Of a stretch of 14,062 bases of DNA, positions 1 through 6,342 are shown in pieces; positions within the stretch are counted from its first letter, which is position 1; each line of letters begins with the position of its first letter. Position numbers and translations under genes: made by a program. The stretch comes from an uncultured Eubacterium sp. (lineage in GTDB: Bacteria; Bacillota; Clostridia; Lachnospirales; Lachnospiraceae). The DNA lies in the NCBI GenBank assembly GCA_900550135.1, contig URQO01000051.1:1-14062 (forward strand), read 5' to 3'. The notes under the pieces were generated by a model. That model searched no databases. It was not told the DNA's origin and saw nothing but the letters and a program-made list of their open reading frames with translations.

Positions 1-62
1 AAGCGTCAGAGAAACCTCAAGCAAATCGCCGCCGACATTGCCCTTCAGCACCTCGGCATTAC
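1..62. other. GC-rich edge segment, unlike the rest of the window
   Basis: The first 60 bases contain 33 G/C (55%), whereas the next 60 contain 11 (18%). The change is abrupt near position 60. Plus-strand frame 1 has G or C at 14 of 20 third codon positions and reads KRQRNLKQIAADIALQHLGI, which could be the end of a gene from a GC-richer source. That frame then runs without a stop into sequence that codes on the other strand, so it is not a natural gene end. I cannot assign a product. An assembly join or the edge of an inserted element are both possible. Confidence 0.45.
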
Positions 63-72
63 AAAAATTATT

Positions 73-438
73 TTATTTTTGATAATACCAATTTCCATTA
101 CTATCTTGATGATAATCATTCATATCTATTTCATTCCAATTACCATCTTTATCTTGATAATGATATTTACCACCTGATTTTTGTTTATTTTCATATTTTC
201 TTTCTGCTACTTTATGTTCTTCAAAATGTTGCTTACAATAATATTCTTCTATTTGTCCATCATAATATCTAACCCCTCCATCTGCCTGTTTGCCACATTT
301 ATATTCTGTGCATCTGTAACTTGAATAATCTCCATCATAAAGTCCGGTTCTATGTTCCATATCAACTTCAAACATTATTCCGGCACCTATTAACACCATT
401 ACTATTACAAACAGCAATGGTCCCTTAAATTTCTTCAT
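73..438 (-). CDS. small membrane-anchored protein with a Cys/His cluster
   Basis: 121 residues, product not recognised. Residues 6-23 form one hydrophobic N-terminal segment, so the remainder is probably outside the cell. A compact cluster, C43-x4-C48 and C68-x2-H71 with H75 nearby, looks like a zinc-binding knuckle. The C-terminus repeats an Asp/Asn-Gly-Asn-Trp pattern (D98-W101 and N114-W117). The start has AGGAG 10 bases upstream. It lies 30 bp downstream of the Ig-domain gene on the same strand, with no terminator between, so the two are probably co-transcribed. Zinc binding is inferred from residue spacing; export could instead mean the cysteines form disulfides. Confidence 0.75.
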   Translation of the reverse strand: MKKFKGPLLFVIVMVLIGAGIMFEVDMEHRTGLYDGDYSSYRCTEYKCGKQADGGVRYYDGQIEEYYCKQHFEEHKVAERKYENKQKSGGKYHYQDKDGNWNEIDMNDYHQDSNGNWYYQK

Positions 439-468
439 TCTATTCTTTCTCCTTTTTCCGAAAATATA

Positions 469-1056
469 CTAGTCCAAATCATCTACATTTGTTATTTTTA
501 TTTTCATTTTTTCATTATTAAAACCATTTGTAATGTATAAATAGACAGTTCCACTTCTTATTGTATATAAATATATTGAAACTCTATTTTTATATACCTC
601 CACACCTGAAACCTGAACAATGTTGTTGTTGCTCGAATAGCAATCTATATCTGCTTCATTATTTTTATAGTAATTCATATATATTGTTCGATTTCCATTA
701 ATTGTAATATTCTTGTTTCCAATTGAGTAAACAGATTTTACTTTTATTTTAAATTTTATTTTTTTCTTTCCTAGTTTAAGTATAATTGTAGCCTTCCCCG
801 GCCTTTTTCCCTTTACAAATCCACTTTTATCAACTGTTGCTATCTTTTTATTTAATGATCTCCATTTTACTTTTGTGCCATTAACAACCGTCCAACCAAT
901 AGGTAAGCATTTCTTTTCTCCAACATAAACAGTTACATTTTTTTTATAATATGTTATTACTACTCTTTTTGAAGCATTTACACTTATTGTTGGTATCATT
1001 GATATTGATAAAATTAATGTAAGTATAATTGCTAATAATTTGTTTCCTTGCTTCAT
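469..1056 (-). CDS. secreted protein with bacterial Ig-like (BIG2) domain
   Basis: 195 residues. Residues 1-28 are a typical signal peptide (Lys near the start, a long hydrophobic core, then VNASK). Residues about 30-108 fit the bacterial Ig-like group 2 fold: YVGEKKCLPIG, then VKWRSLNKKIATVDKSGFVKG, then GKATIILK, the usual strand pattern of BIG2 domains in surface proteins. Residues 110-195 are Asn/Tyr-rich beta-type sequence of unknown kind. No LPxTG or other cell-wall anchor is visible, so it may be released or held by a partner. AGGAAA precedes the ATG. It heads a two-gene unit with the Cys/His protein and diverges from the XRE regulator, whose likely operator sits in this gene's promoter. 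Confidence 0.85.
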   Translation of the reverse strand: MKQGNKLLAIILTLILSISMIPTISVNASKRVVITYYKKNVTVYVGEKKCLPIGWTVVNGTKVKWRSLNKKIATVDKSGFVKGKRPGKATIILKLGKKKIKFKIKVKSVYSIGNKNITINGNRTIYMNYYKNNEADIDCYSSNNNIVQVSGVEVYKNRVSIYLYTIRSGTVYLYITNGFNNEKMKIKITNVDDLD

Positions 1057-1091
1057 AATTTTTCCTTTCTTTTGCTATTTATTTATCAACC

Positions 1092-1120
1092 ATTTTAGAG
1101 TTTATAACTCTATTTGTCAA
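1092..1120 (-). promoter_or_regulatory. sigma-A promoter of the Ig-domain gene
   Basis: On the minus strand there is a perfect -35 TTGACA (plus 1115-1120), a 17-base spacer and -10 TAAAAT (plus 1092-1097). The start codon of the Ig gene is 35 bases past the -10. This is one of the best promoter matches in the window. Confidence 0.75.
1096..1112. promoter_or_regulatory. 17-bp palindrome, likely operator for the XRE regulator
   Basis: TAGAGTTTATAACTCTA has perfect 7-bp arms around a 3-bp centre. It overlaps the -10 and fills most of the spacer of the divergent Ig-gene promoter, so a bound repressor would occlude that promoter. It is 53 bp upstream of the XRE start codon, a common autoregulation layout. 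The binding itself is inference. Confidence 0.5.
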
Positions 1121-1165
1121 TATTTTTCAACCTTTTCATTATAATGTCATCAAGAGGTGTTACAC

Positions 1166-1390
1166 ATGAAATATAACGAACGAATCAGGGAAATAAGAGA
1201 GGATAATTCTCTTACACAACAAAAGATTGCAGACTTACTTCATATAGGTCAAAGGACATATTCAGACTATGAAAGTGGCAAGACCAGAATACCTATTGAC
1301 AATCTGTTAATTCTTGCAAAATTCTATAACGTTTCTCTTGATTACATTACAGGTGCAAGCAATATCAAAACAGAATATCCTAAAAAATAA
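1166..1390 (+). CDS. small XRE-family helix-turn-helix regulator
   Basis: 74 residues, made up almost entirely of a Cro/C1-type HTH: MKYNERIREIREDNSLTQQK, then IADLLHIGQRTYSDYESGKT and the conserved LLILAKFYNVSLDYITG end. There is no separate sensing domain, so it probably dimerises through the HTH unit itself. An upstream in-frame GTG (1157) lies inside the AAGAGGTG ribosome binding site, so the ATG at 1166, 8 bases past it, is the better start. TATAAT at 1140-1145 could be its -10, but the nearest TTGTCA (1114-1119) is 20 bp away, too far for a standard spacer. It is the only plus-strand gene and diverges from the Ig/Cys-His pair, which it probably controls. Confidence 0.9.
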   Translation: MKYNERIREIREDNSLTQQKIADLLHIGQRTYSDYESGKTRIPIDNLLILAKFYNVSLDYITGASNIKTEYPKK

Positions 1391-1429
1391 GCAGTAGTAT
1401 TAAAATGTTAAATACTACTGCTTATTTTT
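1383..1429. terminator. bidirectional rho-independent terminator
   Basis: A perfect 19-bp stem (1383-1401 with 1411-1429) closes on a 9-base loop. The core is GCAGTAGTATT / AATACTACTGC. An A-tract on the left arm and a T-tract on the right give either strand a U-tail. It starts inside the XRE stop region and ends on the stop codon of the convergent 76-aa ORF, so it serves both. Confidence 0.9.
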
Positions 1430-1658
1430 ATATTATTGCATTATTTTTGTTTTTTACTATATAATTATCCAATTTACTTATTGAATTTCGTGTCTGCGTT
1501 TGTAGCATGCCCACATAACAGTCAACAACATTAACAATACAAGAGCTTTCTGTCTGTTCTTCGTATCCTTTTTCCAATAAATCTAATACGCACAGCAAAG
1601 ATTTTATATTATCCTCTGTCGCCAGTAAATCTTCCATAATTAAATACAATTCTTTCAT
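1428..1658 (-). CDS. small helical hypothetical protein
   Basis: 76 residues starting MKELYLIMEDLLATEDNIKS, predicted mostly alpha-helical with no signal or membrane segment and two cysteines (C24 and C40) plus C47. Product not recognised. The open frame continues upstream to 1706, but AGGAG lies 7 bases before the internal ATG at 1658 and a promoter-like sequence overlaps the upstream extension, so the shorter start is preferred. It converges on the XRE regulator and shares its terminator. It may be a cytoplasmic partner of the regulator module or an unrelated gene behind the exonuclease. Confidence 0.65.
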   Translation of the reverse strand: MKELYLIMEDLLATEDNIKSLLCVLDLLEKGYEEQTESSCIVNVVDCYVGMLQTQTRNSISKLDNYIVKNKNNAII

Positions 1659-1677
1659 ATCAATGCTCCTTTTCAAT

Positions 1678-1706
1678 TTAATATGGTTTTGATTGTACTT
1701 AATCAA
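1678..1706 (-). promoter_or_regulatory. possible promoter of the 76-aa ORF
   Basis: Minus-strand TTGATT (plus 1701-1706), a 17-base spacer, then TATTAA (plus 1678-1683). Transcription would start only a few bases before the AGGAG at 1666-1670, giving a very short leader. Both hexamers match 4 of 6 consensus bases. Confidence 0.4.
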
Positions 1707-1742
1707 CCACTTTCCTAATTATTCGATAGTTTTCAACTTTTT

Positions 1743-3023
1743 TTATTCTTCACACAACTTTAAATACACTTTTGCAGTAGTAATGGCATCTGCCAAAGCT
1801 CTATGTGCCTGTGGATTTTTTATTCCAATACTTTCACTCACAGTACCCAGCTTATAATTTTCCAATGCTAATTTCTGTTTTGCCAATGGCTTAATATCCA
1901 AAAACTCATTTGATATTATTGTACGGCTATATCTTCCTGCACGAATCAGCATTCTATTATCAAAGCTTGCATTATTATAGCCAATCAACACATTATCTCC
2001 AATAAATCGCGCAAAATCCGGAAAAATCTCCTGTATGTTTCTTGCATTAGACACCATTTCATTAGTAATACCTGTAAGTTGCTCTACATTATGTGGTATT
2101 TTTCTATTAAACATAGGTTTAACCAATTCCTGAAAAATAAATTCTGATGTTTCCACAATCTGACCATCTACTACTTTTATAGCACCAATTTCAGTAATAC
2201 TATCTATCCTATCACTAAATCCGGTAGTTTCTAAATCAAATGCAACGAATGACTTTAATGGCTGTCCCTGGTATAGATGTAAAGGTGGATAGTCTGCTCT
2301 GGGAATGCATTCCTTTGAGTTCAGAGACAATATTATACTTTGTTCCAATCCCAGTTCATTAATAAATTTCACATACAATTCTTTTGCCTCTCTTTTATTA
2401 GGCATATATGGTGTTTTTCCTCCGGCTTTTTTTCCTTTTTCACGTGCATCTGCTTCATCTAATAATTTGAGAAATTTTTCTTCATACTTTTTTCCTTTTT
2501 CCGTATTCAATGCTTCCGTGACAATTTTTCTAGTCAAATCGTATCGTCGTGTTTTCATGTAAAAATCACCTAATATGAATGCAGTCTGTATGGAAATCTC
2601 TTCTTCCGTTATCAGTTCTGACGCCAAATTCTCAGCGTTTTCATATTCATAATTTCTACAATATTCATCAATTAGCAAGCCTTTTATACGGTTCTTGTTA
2701 AAATTTTCTACCCTATCATCATTTAAATATACTTTTGCAAGCTTGTGAAATTCTTCTTTGTATTTCTTGGTCACGCTAAAAAATTCACCTATAAGAGAAT
2801 ATATTTTATACCATTCCTTCTCCGGACTTTCCAATTCGTTCGCCAGTTCAAACGCACATTCTCTAAAATTAAACGGCTCTTCCAAACTTGTCGCCAATGA
2901 TTCTAGTCTTTCATCTGTTTCGCTCCCCACTTTGTAACAACTAATGGCAGTACAAATATCAATTATGTCTTCTCTATTTTTATATTCTTTCTGTAATTCT
3001 ATAGCTAATTCTTTTATTGTCAT
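1743..3023 (-). CDS. DEDDh-family 3'-5' exonuclease with helical N-terminal half
   Basis: 426 residues. The C-terminal part (about 258-426) is a DnaQ/PolC-type exonuclease with all three motifs: Exo I FDLETTG (D263, E265), Exo II IGYNNASFDNRML (D355) and Exo III AHRALADA (H407, D412). These are the DEDDh metal-binding and catalytic residues, so it should be active on 3' DNA or RNA ends. Residues 1-200 are helical, rich in paired Tyr/Leu, and look like TPR-type repeats, perhaps for a protein partner. A basic linker (about 193-212) joins the halves. Stand-alone DEDDh proteins act in DNA repair, RNA trimming or as DNA polymerase proofreaders; this architecture does not tell which. AGAAGG lies 8 bases before the ATG. 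It follows the small-gene unit at 3087-3680 and might be co-transcribed. Confidence 0.88.
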   Translation of the reverse strand: MTIKELAIELQKEYKNREDIIDICTAISCYKVGSETDERLESLATSLEEPFNFRECAFELANELESPEKEWYKIYSLIGEFFSVTKKYKEEFHKLAKVYLNDDRVENFNKNRIKGLLIDEYCRNYEYENAENLASELITEEEISIQTAFILGDFYMKTRRYDLTRKIVTEALNTEKGKKYEEKFLKLLDEADAREKGKKAGGKTPYMPNKREAKELYVKFINELGLEQSIILSLNSKECIPRADYPPLHLYQGQPLKSFVAFDLETTGFSDRIDSITEIGAIKVVDGQIVETSEFIFQELVKPMFNRKIPHNVEQLTGITNEMVSNARNIQEIFPDFARFIGDNVLIGYNNASFDNRMLIRAGRYSRTIISNEFLDIKPLAKQKLALENYKLGTVSESIGIKNPQAHRALADAITTAKVYLKLCEE

Positions 3024-3086
3024 ATTAGTTCCTTCTTTAAATAAAATATTTTTCTTTTAGTCTCCAAAATAAAAGACATTTAACTT

Positions 3087-3380
3087 TTAAATCCAATGAG
3101 AATCATCTTCTATTTCTCCTGATTCTATCCACTTCCAAACACCAAACTGTTCAAGTTTTTTATTTTTTGTATAGCAAAGATTTAAATAGCAGTTATCTGA
3201 GTACCATGCATATCTTGGAATCCCTTCTCTTTATATTATCTGCTTCACTCTTTTTCGTACTCTAAAACCATACATTATTCCTCCCCAGGGAGCCATATCT
3301 TTAGGTACATTTAATGCATTAAAATATAATTTTTTAAGTGCATCATTCATTTCAATTCCTTCTACATTTTTTGATCGCAT
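3087..3380 (-). pseudogene. 98-codon ORF interrupted by one in-frame UAA
   Basis: A good ribosome binding site (AGGAG, 8 bases before ATG) starts a frame reading MRSKNVEGIEMNDALKKLYF and reaching VRKRVKQII at codon 49. Codon 50 is TAA (plus 3231-3233). The same frame then continues as REGIPRYAWYSDNCYLNLCY and GVWKWIESGEIEDDSHWI before its natural stop. The part after the stop keeps protein-like composition (Trp, Tyr, Cys), so it probably coded until recently; TAT or TAC to TAA is the simplest change. The family is not recognised. It lies 28 bp after the 52-aa ORF. Alternatives are a sequencing error or a genuine 49-aa product. Confidence 0.6.
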
Positions 3381-3408
3381 TCACTATTCTCCTTCAATGT
3401 CTGTATTT

Positions 3409-3567
3409 TTAATTATCCTTTTCTGTACTGATAGTTTTGTACGCATCATTATGAATTTTCTCAATTTCCTCTTCATTCATATCTTTCAATACTTCGTCGT
3501 GAAAATCTGCAAAACCTGCCGCCTCATAAAATTCTTCTAAATCATCCATCATTTCTTCTTTACACAT
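3409..3567 (-). CDS. small acidic protein, 52 aa
   Basis: Too short for the supplied ORF list but well supported: GAGGTG ends 7 bases before the ATG, and the frame reads MCKEEMMDDLEEFYEAAGFA, then a second acidic helix with DMNEEEIEKIHND. It is strongly acidic, helical and has no membrane segment. The family is not recognised; small acidic helical proteins ahead of another small gene are often antitoxins, DNA mimics or regulators, but nothing here proves that. It is 28 bp upstream of the interrupted ORF, with which it forms a pair. Confidence 0.65.
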   Translation of the reverse strand: MCKEEMMDDLEEFYEAAGFADFHDEVLKDMNEEEIEKIHNDAYKTISTEKDN

Positions 3568-3605
3568 ATTTCAACACCTCCATTATCTCTTATAGTTACA
3601 CAAAT

Positions 3606-3680
3606 TTAATTTTGTTTTTTTGCAATTTCAAGCAACTCCTCATCTGACGCATTGGTCATTTTTAAGATTTTAACTAACAT
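3606..3680 (-). CDS. possible 24-aa leader peptide or gene remnant
   Basis: A short frame, MLVKILKMTNASDEELLEIA then KKQN, starts about 25 bases after a good -10. Its ribosome binding site is poor (only AAGAAA). The sequence SDEELLEIAKK looks protein-like, so it may be the C-terminal remnant of a lost gene or a leader peptide for the 52-aa ORF 38 bp downstream. Confidence 0.25.
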   Translation of the reverse strand: MLVKILKMTNASDEELLEIAKKQN

Positions 3681-3705
3681 TTTTTCTTAAAATGAAATTA
3701 TATTA

Positions 3706-3734
3706 ATTCTAACATTTTGCAATTGCTTTGGCAA
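3706..3734 (-). promoter_or_regulatory. promoter for the small-gene unit
   Basis: Minus-strand TTGCCA (plus 3729-3734), a 17-base spacer, then TAGAAT (plus 3706-3711), which differs from consensus by one base. It lies ahead of the 24-aa frame and the 52-aa acidic ORF. A short palindrome, ACTTGTCAAGT (3752-3762), sits 18 bp upstream and could bind a regulator. Confidence 0.6.
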
Positions 3735-3811
3735 AAATTTTTCAACTTTTTACTTGTCAAGTCAAATTCAGTACTTTTTTCAATTTTTTTAATTTCAATC
3801 TGTAACACACA

Positions 3812-3856
3812 AAAAAACTGCAAAAAAGATGTTATTAATCTTTTTCGCAGTTTTTT
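3812..3856. terminator. bidirectional rho-independent terminator
   Basis: A 19-bp stem with one mismatch (3812-3830 with 3838-3856) around loop GTTATTA. The core is ACTGC-A-AAAAAGAT / ATCTTTTT-C-GCAGT, with A-tracts and T-tracts at the two ends. It lies 57 bp past the stop of the 81-aa membrane protein and closes the 3914-4958 operon. Confidence 0.88.
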
Positions 3857-3913
3857 ACTATATATTCATTTATGCTTCTGCCATATATGATTAAAACTAA
3901 TGTTTTTAAATCA

Positions 3914-4159
3914 TTATCTGTCTTCTTTTTTTTCAACAAGCATTTCCAACAATTCAATTATTTTTTGATTTTGTTCTTCTGCAACTTTATCAGGCAAACT
4001 TAATACATAAATATATCCTATTATTCCTAGCCAAAAGCACCATGCCCACGCATGAATTTCGTCTCCATACCCTTTCATTATTGCAACTTCAGCCATTTTC
4101 CCTGCTAAAAATACATTTGCTACAACTATGGCAAATATAATAATTAATACCAGTATCAT
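3914..4159 (-). CDS. small membrane protein with charged helical tail
   Basis: 81 residues from the preferred start, MILVLIIIFAIVVANVFLAG. There are two hydrophobic segments (about 1-19 and 38-55, the second containing the aromatic run HAWAWCFWLGIIGYIYVL) and a charged C-terminal helix rich in Glu/Lys. A longer frame from 4210 would overlap the upstream gene by 38 bp and has no good ribosome binding site, whereas AGGAG lies just before the ATG at 4159. The pattern of two membrane helices and a coiled tail resembles small multispanning Clostridia proteins encoded beside SHOCT proteins. It is 13 bp downstream of such a gene, so they are co-expressed and may form a complex. Function unknown. Confidence 0.75.
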   Translation of the reverse strand: MILVLIIIFAIVVANVFLAGKMAEVAIMKGYGDEIHAWAWCFWLGIIGYIYVLSLPDKVAEEQNQKIIELLEMLVEKKEDR

Positions 4160-4172
4160 TTGATCTCCTTTT

Positions 4173-4958
4173 TTATTTATTTGACAATAACTCTTTTCTC
4201 TTTTCTTCATATTGTTCCGAAGTAATCTGCCCTGCTACAAGCATATCCTGATATTTTTTTAATTCTGTTTTAAAATCAGTTTCCGGTGCAACAGGCTGCT
4301 GGTTTGCATTACTTGGTTGCTGATTTGCAGGCTGTTCATTTACATTACTTGGCTGCTGGTTTGCAGGTTGTTGATTTGCAACATTTTCTGTATTTTCATG
4401 TGTTGGAATTACTATATCTGACTTATTATCAAATACAATATCATATGCCAGTATAATAAATGCGATTCCTGTTATATCATAAGAGTTCATATATACATAT
4501 GATATCACTAGAGTTCCCAAAAACAGAGTTATTACTCCTGGAGCCCACCATATAGCCTTCCATATTTTTGGATTTTTAATACTATTGTTGCTGTATAATA
4601 CTATAAAAGCAATCATTATCACATATGATAATAAATATAATATTTTCACAAAAAAATAAATTAATCCTGCAAATGATACATAATCCAATGATAATGCGCC
4701 ATCACTAACTAGGGTCGCAAAATGAACAATAGCTATCACTCCAACAGGTATAGCTAAATATATTTTGTTCAAGTTTAAAAATAAAATAATTGCTATTGCT
4801 ATAAATGCAATCATACGTATAAACATCCATATTGATGGCATATCATAATATTCAAACCCAAATAACACTCCTGAAACCATTATCTGAAATACAGGTAAAA
4901 TTCCCATTAATAAAAATACGATAATAGATGGTGTAATTTTTAATTTTTTCTGTTCCAT
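4173..4958 (-). CDS. polytopic membrane protein with NQQP linker and SHOCT tail
   Basis: 261 residues. There are about five or six membrane helices between residues 10 and 175, then a Gln/Asn/Pro-rich linker (195-222) built from an imperfect 12-residue repeat, then a C-terminal SHOCT-type motif (228-258) of the form LKKYQDMLVAGQITSEQYEE followed by KRKELL. SHOCT is a short domain commonly at the end of otherwise unrelated bacterial proteins and is thought to mediate oligomerisation. The membrane part is not recognised. AAGGAG precedes the ATG by 7-8 bases. A TATAAT is present on the minus strand at plus 4995-5000 but with no convincing -35. First gene of a two-gene unit. Confidence 0.8.
   Translation of the reverse strand: MEQKKLKITPSIIVFLLMGILPVFQIMVSGVLFGFEYYDMPSIWMFIRMIAFIAIAIILFLNLNKIYLAIPVGVIAIVHFATLVSDGALSLDYVSFAGLIYFFVKILYLLSYVIMIAFIVLYSNNSIKNPKIWKAIWWAPGVITLFLGTLVISYVYMNSYDITGIAFIILAYDIVFDNKSDIVIPTHENTENVANQQPANQQPSNVNEQPANQQPSNANQQPVAPETDFKTELKKYQDMLVAGQITSEQYEEKRKELLSNK
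4293..4376 (-). repeat. in-gene tandem repeat encoding the NQQP linker
   Basis: About 84 bp encode NQQPANQQPSN-VNEQPANQQPSN-ANQQP, residues 195-222. The 12-codon unit is repeated about two and a half times with synonymous and missense changes. Such a tract can expand or contract by slippage, altering linker length. Confidence 0.75.
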
Positions 4959-5012
4959 AAATTTTCTCCTTCTTCATTAAAATATTATGTGATAATTATA
5001 CAATATTTTCAC

Positions 5013-5053
5013 AAAAAAAGATATACCTTTGTGGCTATACAATGGTATATCTT
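5013..5053 (-). terminator. terminator of ywlG
   Basis: On the minus strand, AAGATATACC pairs with GGTATATCTT (plus 5044-5053 and 5018-5027). An inner TTGT/ACAA helix extends the stem after a single T-T mismatch, leaving a GGCTAT-type loop. A run of seven T follows in the minus transcript (plus 5013-5019). It lies 66 bp past the ywlG stop. Confidence 0.85.
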
Positions 5054-5119
5054 CTTGATACTATAATATTAAAATTAAGATTTTTCTTCTTTTATCTAAA
5101 AGACTGTTTGAGCGATATA

Positions 5120-5665
5120 TTACATTAAATTCTCATCATATACGGCTCTTTCGCCACCGATAAACTTAGGTCTGACTCTGGCTCCAAGTACATTTGCCTG
5201 ACCAATTGTGTGATGGTCCAATTTTAACGGTACCGCAACTTTTTTCAGATGCATACCAATCAACGTTCCACCAATATCAATGCCTGCGTCAGCCTTGATT
5301 TCTTCCACTGCCACCGGCTGTTTAAATGTTTTGTATGCTGTAGTTCCAAAAGAACCACCTGCCTTTGGCTGTGGTACAACATTCACTATATCAGAAAATG
5401 GTACAGCTTCTCTTTCCACAATAATTGCACGGTTTAGGTGTTCACAGCACTGTGCTGCCAGATAAATTCCTTTTTCCTGCAACACGTCATAAATGCCTTT
5501 GAATACTGCCTGTGCAACTTCCAAATTTGAGTTTGTGCCAATTTTGTCGCCACACACTTCACTGGAAGAACAACCAACCACAAAAATCTGTCCTTTAACA
5601 AGTCCTGCCTTTTCTATTACTTCTCTTGTAATGTCCTCTGCCTGTTTTGTTAATTCTGAATACAT
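5120..5665 (-). CDS. ywlG: UPF0340 (YwlG / TIGR01440) family protein
   Basis: 181 residues, close to the 180 of Bacillus subtilis YwlG. The signature regions are all present: FVVGCSSSEVCGDKIGTNSN, then AAQCCEHLNRAIIVEREAV, then VVPQPKAGGSFGTTAYKTF and the C-terminal VRPKFIGGERAVYD. It is soluble. The family is conserved across Firmicutes and has no settled biochemical role; the conserved Cys and His residues suggest an enzyme. The frame extends to 5677, but the TTG there is inside the GGAGG ribosome binding site; the ATG at 5665 follows it by 5 bases. It stands 65 bp downstream of the ECF component gene and has its own terminator. Confidence 0.92.
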   Translation of the reverse strand: MYSELTKQAEDITREVIEKAGLVKGQIFVVGCSSSEVCGDKIGTNSNLEVAQAVFKGIYDVLQEKGIYLAAQCCEHLNRAIIVEREAVPFSDIVNVVPQPKAGGSFGTTAYKTFKQPVAVEEIKADAGIDIGGTLIGMHLKKVAVPLKLDHHTIGQANVLGARVRPKFIGGERAVYDENLM

Positions 5666-5730
5666 AAATGCCTCCAATTATATTTATTTCTGACTTATAT
5701 CTTAATACAAATACGACAAATATTCAAATT

Positions 5731-6255
5731 CTATATATATCTTCTGATTAATGCTGTTGCTTTTGAAGTTTCCAAAATTTCAACAACTACCAAACCTAAA
5801 ACTAAACATGTACCAGCCTGTCCAAAGTTTGAAATAATTGATGGCGCAGCACCAAGTCCCTGACCAAGTGCAACTGCCTCGTATACAAAATATCCAAATA
5901 CCATAATAAGTTCTGCAACTATTCCACTAAGAAGATAACCTACAAATGAATTGATTTTTGTTTTCTTAATTGCCTTGAAAATAACAAAAGCAACCAATGC
6001 CATCAAAAACTTAATAATAAATGTACCAGGCACATATGTTGTATATGATGCCAAAAGATCAGCCAATGCTGAACCAATACCTGCTGCCAATGCTCCATAC
6101 ACACCGCCGATAAGCCATGCACTAAGTAATACGATTGTGTCTCCGATGTTTACATATCCTGTAAATGTAGGGATACGTATAATTGATGTTGCAACGTAAG
6201 CCAATGCTGCAAACAATGCGCTTAATACTATTCTGTTTACTGCTTTATTATTCAT
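5731..6255 (-). CDS. ECF transporter substrate-binding (S) component
   Basis: 174 residues, six predicted membrane helices. The N-terminal ALFAALAYVAT carries the AxxxA-type small-residue motif through which S components dock on EcfT. GYVNIGDTIVLLSAWLIGG and YGALAAGIGSALADLLASY match the core of the PF07155-type S proteins, which capture vitamins or precursors for uptake. No EcfA or EcfT gene is adjacent, so it would share a common energising module (group II ECF). The substrate cannot be read from sequence: the leader carries no vitamin riboswitch I can recognise. The frame reaches 6279, but GGAGG lies 6 bases before the ATG at 6255, so that start is used. Confidence 0.88.
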   Translation of the reverse strand: MNNKAVNRIVLSALFAALAYVATSIIRIPTFTGYVNIGDTIVLLSAWLIGGVYGALAAGIGSALADLLASYTTYVPGTFIIKFLMALVAFVIFKAIKKTKINSFVGYLLSGIVAELIMVFGYFVYEAVALGQGLGAAPSIISNFGQAGTCLVLGLVVVEILETSKATALIRRYI

Positions 6256-6291
6256 AATAATCCTCCATCTTATAATCACTTTCAGTTATTC

Positions 6292-6338
6292 GGTTTGATT
6301 TTGTTGCATTCAAATTGCCGGCGTGCAACAAACAAACC
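6292..6338 (-). promoter_or_regulatory. leader hairpin upstream of the ECF component
   Basis: In the minus-strand transcript GGTTTG pairs with CAAACC, and after a 1/3-base bulge TTGTTGCA pairs with TGCAACAA, leaving a 15-base loop with GCCGGC. The 14-bp stem ends 36 bases before the ATG and is not followed by a U-run, so it is not a terminator. Position fits a cis-regulatory RNA or a protein site. It does not match TPP, FMN, cobalamin, THF, preQ1, lysine or T-box signatures as I know them. Confidence 0.5.
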
Positions 6339-6342
6339 ACTT

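Noticed and set aside
1428..1706. Longer starts of several genes (1706, 4210, 5677, 6279, 9302, 10491, 12079, and 1157 on the plus strand)
   Set aside because: In each case an internal ATG has a ribosome binding site at the right distance. At 1157, 5677 and 9302 the longer start codon (GTG or TTG) lies within that ribosome binding site; at 10491 and 12079 it is a TTG beside it.
2305..2562. 85-aa plus-strand frame and the other plus-strand frames opposite glpK, spoIIQ, spoIID and the cluster genes
   Set aside because: They lie antisense to well-supported genes, lack ribosome binding sites, and have the Phe/Cys/Ser-rich composition typical of the reverse of Lys/Glu-rich genes.
3087..3380. Programmed frameshift in the 98-codon ORF
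   Set aside because: Reading again base by base shows that both halves are in the same frame with a single UAA between them, so no frameshift is needed.
4293..4376. CRISPR-like short repeats
   Set aside because: The repeats are in frame inside a gene, contiguous without spacers, and encode a Gln/Asn/Pro linker.
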